Below are positions 57,758 through 64,000 of a stretch of DNA of 64,000 nucleotides, piece after piece. The stretch comes from CAVUPF01 sp963777915. Its GTDB lineage: Bacteria > Actinomycetota > Thermoleophilia > Solirubrobacterales > 70-9. A program made the position numbers and the translations under genes. Numbering within the stretch: position 1 is the first letter of the stretch; every line of letters starts with the position of its first letter. The notes under the pieces were generated by a model. The model ran no database searches and was not told the origin of the DNA. It saw only the letters and a program-made list of their open reading frames with translations. The DNA is taken from assembly GCA_963777915.1 (NCBI GenBank), contig CAVZSH010000005.1, positions 682,001-746,000 of the forward strand, written 5' to 3'.

Positions 57758-58789
57758 GTGGCGCGGATCACCGCGACAGAGGCAGGGTACTTGCGACAGT
57801 TGGCCGCGCTCGTGTGCGTCGCTGCTGCCTGCGCGCTGCTGCCGGCCGCACCCGCCGACGCCGCCGGGCTCCAGGCCAAGGTTGAAGCGGCGCGCAGCCA
57901 GGCTGGCGCGCTGGCCGCCGAGCTCCAGGCAAAGCAGAGCCAGCTCGCCGCGGCCCAGCAGCAGGCGGCCGCCGCGAGCGCCCGCGAGCAGCAGCTCAGC
58001 GGTCTGCTGGTGAGCGGGCAGCAGCGGGCGGCGGCGCTGGCCGGCAAGGTGAGGCTCTCTCAGCGGCGTCTCGCGGTTGCGGAGGATCGCCTGCACCGCG
58101 CCCGTCACGATCTCGCCAAGCGCCTGGTCGCGATCTATGAGAGCGGCTCGCCCAGCACCGCCGGTGTCGTGCTCGGCGCCGCCAACTTCAACGAACTCGT
58201 CACCCAGACCGAATACCTGCGGGAGATCGAGAGCTCCGACAGCGCCCTAGCCGAACGGGTCGAGCAGGTGCGCAACACGGTGCGCAACCAGCTGGCGCTG
58301 GTCGCGGCGCTGGAGTCGCGAGTCGAGGCCTATAACGCACGCCTCGCCTTCGCCCGCTCGCAGATCTCCGCCGTGCGCCAGAGTGCTGAGGCCTCGGCCT
58401 CCCACCTGCAGGCGATCGCCGCCGCTCGCGCGAGTGCCCTGGTGAGCCTGAGGTCGAACATCGGCAACTGGGTGGACGAGATCGAGGCAGCGAAGGCTGC
58501 AGCGGCCGAACAAACCAGCCCGGCGTCCGCCGAATCCACGGTCGGGCGCTGGCTTGGCGGCCCCTACACGATCCCCTCCTACATCGTGATGTGCGAGTCC
58601 GGGGGCAACTACGGTGCCGTCAACCCGTCCAGTGGGGCCGGGGGCGCCTATCAGATCCTGCCCTCGACCTGGCGTCTGTATGGCGGAAAGGGCAGTCCGC
58701 AGGGCGCAGCCAAATCCGAACAGGACTCGATCGCCGCCAAGATCTGGGCCGCCTCTGGCCCCGGCGCCTGGGTCTGCGGCGGCGGCTGA
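57758..58789 (+). CDS. Secreted coiled-coil cell-wall hydrolase, Rpf/transglycosylase-like
   Basis: 343 residues from GTG 57758. Signal peptide to about residue 36 (LVCVAAACALLPAAPADAA); long coiled coil 37-245 (EARSQAGALAAELQAKQSQL and on) of the PcsB/NlpC-accompanying kind; short linker; C-terminal domain 258-343 with YIVMCESGGNYGAVNPSSGA and GAYQILPSTWRLYGG, the lysozyme-like Rpf fold with Glu in CESGGNY as acid. It probably cuts peptidoglycan in division or regrowth, the coiled coil regulating access. A -10 TAGTCT at 57742 lies 10 bp before the start. Confidence 0.85.
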   Translation: MARITATEAGYLRQLAALVCVAAACALLPAAPADAAGLQAKVEAARSQAGALAAELQAKQSQLAAAQQQAAAASAREQQLSGLLVSGQQRAAALAGKVRLSQRRLAVAEDRLHRARHDLAKRLVAIYESGSPSTAGVVLGAANFNELVTQTEYLREIESSDSALAERVEQVRNTVRNQLALVAALESRVEAYNARLAFARSQISAVRQSAEASASHLQAIAAARASALVSLRSNIGNWVDEIEAAKAAAAEQTSPASAESTVGRWLGGPYTIPSYIVMCESGGNYGAVNPSSGAGGAYQILPSTWRLYGGKGSPQGAAKSEQDSIAAKIWAASGPGAWVCGGG

Positions 58790-58885
58790 GCCGCCTTGGT
58801 CGCGGGATACACGCGGAGATAGCGCGAAGGCGCGCCGCAGGCGGTTGGTGCCATCTGCCGCGCTTGGCATGATCGAGCGCAGACC

Positions 58886-61800
58886 GTGAGCGCCCCCTCC
58901 GCCGTCCACCTGCACGCCCACAGCGAGTATTCGCTACTCGACGGCGCCTGCAAGATCGAGGCGATGGCGGCGCGGGCGGCAGAGCTCGGCCAGCCGGCCC
59001 TGGGCCTCACCGATCATGGGGTGATGAACGGGGCGGTCGACCTCTACAAGGCCTGTCGCCGGCACGGGATCAAGCCGATCGTCGGCCTCGAGGCCTATCT
59101 CGTCGACGATCGCCATGCGATCAAGGAGCAGGCCCGCTACGAGCGTAATCACCTCACCCTGCTGGCGGAGAGCAACACCGGCTTCGCCAACCTGGTGAAG
59201 CTCACCTCGGCCGGCTTTCTGGAGGGGTTCTCACGCGGCAAGGCCAACGTCGACATGGATCTGCTCGCCGCTCACGCCGAGGGAGTGATCGTTCTCACCG
59301 GTTGCCTGCAGTCGCGCTTCTGCCGCCGTCTGGTCGAGGAGCGCCACGGCGACGCTCGCGCCCACCTCGACGACCTGGTCCAGGCCTTCGGCGCCGAGCA
59401 GGTCTATTTCGAGGTGCAAAAGAACCGGATTGCCGAGCAGGACAAGGCCAACGAGGGCATCGTCCGCTTCGCCCGCGAGTTGGGGCGCCCCCTGGTCGGC
59501 ACCGCCAACGTCCACTATCTGCGCCGCGAGGACTTCGACAACCACGCGGCGCTGCTCTGCGTGCAGACCAAGTCGACCCTCGAGGCGCCGAAGCTCAGTT
59601 TCGATACCAACGAGTTCTTCCTCAAGAGCAACGAGGAGATGGCCGAGTCCTTCGCCGAGTGGCCCGATGCCGTGCCGAGTACGCTGGAGATCGCCGAGCG
59701 CTGCGAGCTGGAGATCGAACTGGGCAAGCTGCTGCTGCCTCGTTATCCGACCCCCGACGGCTCCGAGCCGGAGGCGATGTTGCGACGGATCGCCACCGAG
59801 GGCCTGAGCGCCCGCTACGGTGACCCGGCGCCGGCCGAGGCGGTGGAGCGGCTGGAGTTCGAGTTGGCGGTGGTCGAGGAGATGGGCTTCTCCTCCTATT
59901 TCTTGATCGTCTGGGACTTCGTCCGTTTCGCCAAGGAGAACGGGATCGCGGTCGGCCCGGGGCGCGGCTCGGCGGCAGGCTCAATCGTCGCCTACGGCCT
60001 CAACATCACCGATATCGACCCGCTCGCCAACGACCTTCTCTTCGAGCGCTTCCTCAATCCGGGCCGCAAATCGATGCCGGACATCGATATCGACTTCTCG
60101 GTCCGCGGCCGTGAGCGGATGATCCGCTACGTCGCTGAGAAGTACGGCCGCGAATCGGTCGCCCAGATCATCACCTTCGGCACGATGGCGCCACGCGCAG
60201 CGACCCGCGATGCCGCCCGCGTGCTCGGCTTTGACTACGGCACAGGCGATCGCCTCGCGAAGCAGATCCCGGAGCCGATCTCGGGCCGTAACCCATCCTT
60301 CGAAGACTGCCTGAAGCCCGGCCAGGAGCTGCGCAAGACCTACGACTCCGAGCCAGACGCGAAGCGGATCATCGACGTCGCTCAGGGTCTTGAGGGGATC
60401 ATCCGCAACAACTCGATCCACGCCGCCGCGGTGGTGATCGCCGATCGGCCCCTACAGGAGATCGTCCCACTTCAGCTCGCCGAGGATCGCAGCTCCCCTG
60501 TGGCCGGTGCCAACGGGAACGGCAGTGGGTCGGGCAAGTCAGAGCGCCAGTACAAGATCGTCACCCAGTACTCGATGGGGCCAATCGAGGACATGGGGCT
60601 GTTGAAGATGGACTTTCTCGGCCTCCGCAACCTCGATGTGATCGAGGATGCGATCGAGATCATCCAGCGCTCGCGCGAAGAGGCGATCGATATGGAGACG
60701 ATCCCGATCGACGACGCCAAGACCTACGAGATGCTTGCCGGCGGCGATTCGACCGGGGTCTTCCAGTTCGAGTCCGAGGGGATGCGAGAGGCACTGCGCA
60801 AGGTCGGTCCTACCGAGTTCGCCGACCTGGTCGCGCTCGGCGCCCTATACAGGCCCGGCGCGATGGCCTACATCCCCGCCTATGCAATGGGCAAGCGCGA
60901 CCCTTCGACGGTCCGCTATCCCGACGAGCGGCTGCGGGCGATCACCGAGGAGACCCACGGCTGCGTTATCTACCAGGAGCAGTTGATGGAGATCTCGCGC
61001 TCGATGGCCGGGTTTTCGGGCGCCCAAGCGGACGATCTGCGCAAGGCGATAGGCAAGAAGAAGCGCGACATGATGGCGACGATGAAGGACAAGTTCATGG
61101 AGGGCCTGAAGGAATCCGGGACCGCTCCGAAAGTCGCCAAGGACCTCTGGAAGCTAAACGAAGCGGCGGCCGACTACTCCTTCAACAAGTCCCACGCCGC
61201 CTGCTACGCGCTGATCTCCTACCGAACCGCCTACCTCAAGGCCAACTATCCGGCCGAGTACATGGCGGCGGTGATCTCCTCGGTGATGAGCACCAAAGAC
61301 AAGGTGCCGTTCTTCGTCAACCGCTGCGCAGAGATGGGGATCGAGGTGCTGCCCCCCGATGTCAACTCTTCTGACCACAGCTTCGTCGTCAACGAGAAGG
61401 CGATTCGTTTCGGACTCGACGCCGTCAAGAACGTCGGCCACTCAGCGGTCGAGGCGATCCTGCGGGCGCGCGAAGACGGCGAGATCGGCTCGATCTGGGA
61501 CTTCTGCGAGCGGGTCGATTCGCGCGCCGTCAACAAACGGGCGATCGAATGCCTGATCAAGTGCGGCGCCCTCGACTCGACCGGGGCGACCCGCAGGGGC
61601 ATGCTGGAGGCGCTGCCGGCGGCCCAGTCGGCGGGCCAAAAGGCACAGGAGGACGCTCAGATGGGTCAGGGCTCGATCTTTGACTTCGGCGATGGCGGCG
61701 GCGGAGGGACGACCCAGTCCCAGGCTCACCATCGCCCACCGATCTCCGCCGCCGAGTTCGACCGAGCCGAGCTGCTGGCGATGGAGAAGGAGACCCTCGG

Positions 61801-62425
61801 GACCTACCTCTCATCGCATCCACTTGCCGAAGTGGGAGCTGCCCTGCGGGCAAGGGTCGACTGCAGCCTGGCCGAGCTGGGTGGCAAGCCCGACGGCGCC
61901 TGGGTCACGGTCGGCGGGATCGTCGTCGACTGCAAGAAGATCCGCACCAAGAGCGGCACCCAGATGATGTTCGCGACCCTCGACGACGTCGAGGGTCAGG
62001 TCGAGATGCTGGTCTTCAAGGCGGATGAATCCGAGAGCGCCGCGGCGATTGCCCCCGACGCGATCGTCCTGGTCCGCGGGCGCCTCGACCACAAAGATCG
62101 CGGAGAGACCAAGCTCGTAGTCCAGGAGGCCCAGCGCTTCGAGCCCGACGGCGAGGAGATTGCCCGCGCCCAGCGGATCGCGAGCGCCCCGTCTCAGCCG
62201 CTGAAGCTGACGATCGACGCGGCCCAGCTCAACCCCGGCTTGGTCGAGGAGCTAAAGGCCGTCTTCGAGCACCACAAGGGCGAAGCCGCCGTGCATCTCG
62301 CGATCCGGACCAGCGCCGGGAAGTCGAAAGAGATGAAGCTCGGCAACGGCTACCGGGTCAACCCCTCCAGCGGGCTACGGGCGGAGCTCGGCCACATCCT
62401 TGGCTTGGAAGCAATGGCAGCCTGA
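58886..62425 (+). CDS. dnaE: DNA polymerase III alpha subunit
   Basis: 1179 residues from GTG 58886, normal size. N-terminal PHP domain (VHLHAHSEYSLLDGACKIEAM, ALGLTDHGVMNG), then polymerase palm with GPGRGSAAGSIVAY and catalytic acidic residues in SMPDIDIDFSVRGRERMI, fingers (FNKSHAACYALISYRTAYLKANYPAEYM), HhH region, and OB domain (WVTVGGIVVDCKKIRTKSGTQMMFATLDDVEGQVEMLVF) plus tail. Replicates the chromosome with the beta clamp. It is the DnaE1 type, with intact PHP residues that may proofread. Confidence 0.98.
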   Translation: MSAPSAVHLHAHSEYSLLDGACKIEAMAARAAELGQPALGLTDHGVMNGAVDLYKACRRHGIKPIVGLEAYLVDDRHAIKEQARYERNHLTLLAESNTGFANLVKLTSAGFLEGFSRGKANVDMDLLAAHAEGVIVLTGCLQSRFCRRLVEERHGDARAHLDDLVQAFGAEQVYFEVQKNRIAEQDKANEGIVRFARELGRPLVGTANVHYLRREDFDNHAALLCVQTKSTLEAPKLSFDTNEFFLKSNEEMAESFAEWPDAVPSTLEIAERCELEIELGKLLLPRYPTPDGSEPEAMLRRIATEGLSARYGDPAPAEAVERLEFELAVVEEMGFSSYFLIVWDFVRFAKENGIAVGPGRGSAAGSIVAYGLNITDIDPLANDLLFERFLNPGRKSMPDIDIDFSVRGRERMIRYVAEKYGRESVAQIITFGTMAPRAATRDAARVLGFDYGTGDRLAKQIPEPISGRNPSFEDCLKPGQELRKTYDSEPDAKRIIDVAQGLEGIIRNNSIHAAAVVIADRPLQEIVPLQLAEDRSSPVAGANGNGSGSGKSERQYKIVTQYSMGPIEDMGLLKMDFLGLRNLDVIEDAIEIIQRSREEAIDMETIPIDDAKTYEMLAGGDSTGVFQFESEGMREALRKVGPTEFADLVALGALYRPGAMAYIPAYAMGKRDPSTVRYPDERLRAITEETHGCVIYQEQLMEISRSMAGFSGAQADDLRKAIGKKKRDMMATMKDKFMEGLKESGTAPKVAKDLWKLNEAAADYSFNKSHAACYALISYRTAYLKANYPAEYMAAVISSVMSTKDKVPFFVNRCAEMGIEVLPPDVNSSDHSFVVNEKAIRFGLDAVKNVGHSAVEAILRAREDGEIGSIWDFCERVDSRAVNKRAIECLIKCGALDSTGATRRGMLEALPAAQSAGQKAQEDAQMGQGSIFDFGDGGGGGTTQSQAHHRPPISAAEFDRAELLAMEKETLGTYLSSHPLAEVGAALRARVDCSLAELGGKPDGAWVTVGGIVVDCKKIRTKSGTQMMFATLDDVEGQVEMLVFKADESESAAAIAPDAIVLVRGRLDHKDRGETKLVVQEAQRFEPDGEEIARAQRIASAPSQPLKLTIDAAQLNPGLVEELKAVFEHHKGEAAVHLAIRTSAGKSKEMKLGNGYRVNPSSGLRAELGHILGLEAMAA

Positions 62426-62466
62426 CCGGCCGCCTCCGTCGCTCTCTGCGCCTACACTGATCTCAA

Positions 62467-62856
62467 ATGGCCACGCGCCAGCGAGAGGAGCAGGCAGCAC
62501 GGGCCGGTGAGTGCCGGCAGTGCCGATCATTTTGCGACAAGCTGATCGAGCCCCGCGGCTGCGTTGAGATGCGCTGTCGTTTCCTCTACAGCTACGTCGA
62601 CATGCTGAGCGGCGACCAGTATGTAGGTTGCATGCAGGAGGTCTTCGGTGCCGAGGTCGAATTGGAGGCCGTGCTTCAGCCGGGCGGCTTCGGCGGAGTG
62701 AAGATGACCGGCGAGCCGCTGCCCCACTGCCAGTTCTCTGTCGAGCGCGCCTATGAGGGGGACGGTCCCGCCTACGGCTGCGTCAACCCCCGCTTCTTCG
62801 ACTGCACCGACGAAGGACCCGAGGGCCTGCGGGCCTTTGACCTGCGAGACGTCTGA
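62467..62856 (+). CDS. Cysteine-rich hypothetical protein
   Basis: 129 residues from ATG 62467, 41 bp after dnaE. Cys at 16, 19, 23, 32, 37 and 55 (ECRQCRSFCDKLIEPRGCVEMRCRF and VGCMQEVF), and three more near the C-terminus (LPHCQF, YGCVN, FDCTD). The spacing C-x2-C-x3-C plus others suggests a metal or Fe-S site. No known family; codirectional with dnaE and the acyl-CoA dehydrogenase. Confidence 0.65.
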   Translation: MATRQREEQAARAGECRQCRSFCDKLIEPRGCVEMRCRFLYSYVDMLSGDQYVGCMQEVFGAEVELEAVLQPGGFGGVKMTGEPLPHCQFSVERAYEGDGPAYGCVNPRFFDCTDEGPEGLRAFDLRDV

Positions 62857-62865
62857 CGCGGTGTC

Positions 62866-62894
62866 TTAAACAACGACATCGTTTCATGTAGTCT
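62866..62894 (+). promoter_or_regulatory. Leaderless promoter with operator palindrome
   Basis: TTAAAC (62866-62871), 17-bp spacer, TAGTCT (62889-62894), and the ATG of the acyl-CoA dehydrogenase gene seven bases later (62902): the transcript should begin at or next to the ATG. The spacer holds AACGACATCGTT (62872-62883), a 5-bp inverted repeat around CA, well placed for a TetR-type repressor of fatty-acid genes. Confidence 0.65.
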
Positions 62895-62901
62895 CGCGAA
62901 C

Positions 62902-64000
62902 ATGGCCGAGACAGCGACCGAGTACGCGGAGCAGGTGCTGGCCGAGGTGACCGGAGTTGGTGGCGCGGCAGAGCCTGCCGGCCCCAATTTCACCCTTGAG
63001 CTGAGCCAAGACCAAAAGGACATCCGCGAGTGGGTGCACGGCTTCGCCGAGGGGGTAGTCCGTCCTGCTGCCGCGGAGTGGGACGAGCGCGAGGAGACGC
63101 CGTGGCCGGTGATTCAGGAGGCTGCCAAGATCGGCCTCTACGGGTTCGAGGCGCTAGCCCAGTTCTGGGCTGATGAGACCGGCTTGACGCTGCCGATCGC
63201 CAACGAGGAGCTTTTTTGGGGAGATGCCGGCATCGGCATGGCGATCATGGGGACTTCGCTCGCCGTCGCGGCGATCTTCGGGCAGGGGACGCCGGAGCAG
63301 ATGGGTGAGTGGATCCCGCAGTGCTTTGGCACCCCCGACGAGGTCAAGCTCGGAGCGTTCTGTGCCTCTGAGCCCGATGCCGGCTCCAACGTCTCGGCGA
63401 TCCGCACCATCGCTCGCTATGAGGAGGCCAGCGACGAGTGGGTGATCAACGGCCAAAAGGCCTGGGCTACCAACGGTGGCATCGCCAACGTCCACGTGGT
63501 GATCGCCTCGGTTGACCGCGAGCTGGGAGCGCGCGGCCACGCAGCTTTCGTCATCCCCCCGGGGACGAAGGGCTGCGAGCAGGGCGCCAAGGTGAAGAAG
63601 CACGGCCTGCATGCCTCCCACACCGCAGACGTCCACCTCGACGATTGCCGCATCCCGGGTTCTTGTCTGCTGGGTGGAAAAGAGAGGCTCGAGGAGCGCC
63701 TCGCCCGGGTCCGCGAGGGCAAGAAGGCTAAATCGCAGGCGGCAATGCAAACCTTCGAGTCAAGCCGACCGACGGTCGGCGCCCAGGCGCTTGGCATCGC
63801 CCGGGCGGCCTATGAGTACGCGCTCGGGTACGCCAAGGAGAGGCGCCAGTTCGGCCGAGCGATCATCGAGAACCAGTCGATCGCCTTTGCCCTTGCCGAC
63901 ATGAAGCTGGAGATCGACGCGGCCCGGCTGCTGGTCTGGCGCGCCGCCTGGATGGGTCGCTCGGGCCAGAGGTTCGAGAACGCCGAGGGCTCGATGTCGA
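62902..64000 (+). CDS. Acyl-CoA dehydrogenase, 5' part
   Basis: 366 residues from ATG 62902; the gene runs off the window. Acyl-CoA dehydrogenase fold: N-terminal helices (LSQDQKDIREWVHGFAEGVV, PAAAEWDEREETPWPVIQEA), FAD/substrate strand GAFCASEPDAGSNVSAIRT and WVINGQKAWATNGG, and the C-terminal signature start YAKERRQFGRAIIENQSIAFALADM. Oxidises acyl-CoA to trans-2-enoyl-CoA with FAD. The catalytic Glu lies beyond the end and cannot be checked. Own promoter with a likely repressor site. Confidence 0.92.
   Translation, partial: MAETATEYAEQVLAEVTGVGGAAEPAGPNFTLELSQDQKDIREWVHGFAEGVVRPAAAEWDEREETPWPVIQEAAKIGLYGFEALAQFWADETGLTLPIANEELFWGDAGIGMAIMGTSLAVAAIFGQGTPEQMGEWIPQCFGTPDEVKLGAFCASEPDAGSNVSAIRTIARYEEASDEWVINGQKAWATNGGIANVHVVIASVDRELGARGHAAFVIPPGTKGCEQGAKVKKHGLHASHTADVHLDDCRIPGSCLLGGKERLEERLARVREGKKAKSQAAMQTFESSRPTVGAQALGIARAAYEYALGYAKERRQFGRAIIENQSIAFALADMKLEIDAARLLVWRAAWMGRSGQRFENAEGSMS

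Noticed and set aside
1..64000. CRISPR array, rRNA or plasmid origin
   Set aside because: No regularly spaced repeats of CRISPR size, no rRNA sequence and no replication gene with iterons were seen.

Overview
The window is high-GC bacterial DNA with dense, often overlapping genes and many GTG starts. Several promoters lie so close to the start codon that leaderless transcripts are likely. Gene content (long-form LeuA with a Leu leader peptide, Rpf-like cell-wall hydrolase, DUF2630, DUF4389, an actinobacterial-style class III cyclase) points to an actinobacterium. A deep-branching group such as Thermoleophilia (Solirubrobacterales relatives) is my inference from style, not proven.

Layout. 1-5.4 kb is ordinary chromosome: the end of an RNase HI-like gene, a glyoxalase-fold enzyme, a metallo-beta-lactamase/rhodanese sulfur enzyme, a CtaG-like oxidase assembly factor, a SCO copper chaperone and an anchored unknown protein. 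At 5.47 kb stands tRNA-Gly(GCC); its 3' 43 bp are repeated at 20.33 kb. Between the copies lies a roughly 15 kb island: a tyrosine recombinase with an Mrr-N-like winged helix at its C-terminus; a tightly coupled three-gene cassette (SIR2-like protein, small middle protein, Rad50-like ABC ATPase with CPVC hook) that looks like a defence system; a run of small unknown genes, two with HEPN-like R-x4-H motifs, and one possible nuclease; leuA with a leucine leader peptide; and an intact IS66-family element with an exact 8-bp target duplication. Beyond the second att copy (20.4-24.6 kb) lies a second accretion: two toxin-antitoxin pairs, a second integrase, and a 0.36-kb direct repeat carrying a decayed copy of that integrase.

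24.6-42.2 kb is mixed chromosome: two large polytopic membrane proteins, a short CDF transporter, tRNA-Cys, HAD phosphatase, a cyclase/PadR cluster, DUF4389, a UbiE-like methyltransferase, a quinone-oxidoreductase-like enzyme, an acyl-CoA-reductase-like SDR protein and zwf. tRNA-Val at 39.5 kb is followed by a decayed integrase tail that runs into a copy of the tRNA-Val 3' half, the scar of an old integration.

42.3-64 kb is housekeeping: thrS, infC, (wecB on the opposite strand), rpmI, rplT, then an almost gap-free operon of SpoU methyltransferase, pheS, pheT, argC, argJ, argB, a 23-codon micro-ORF, argD, two small genes, argG and a small membrane protein. An Rpf-like secreted hydrolase, dnaE, a Cys-rich unknown and the start of an acyl-CoA dehydrogenase follow. 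ArgCJBD and ArgG supply most of arginine synthesis; no argF, argH or argR is in the window. No CRISPR array or rRNA was seen.
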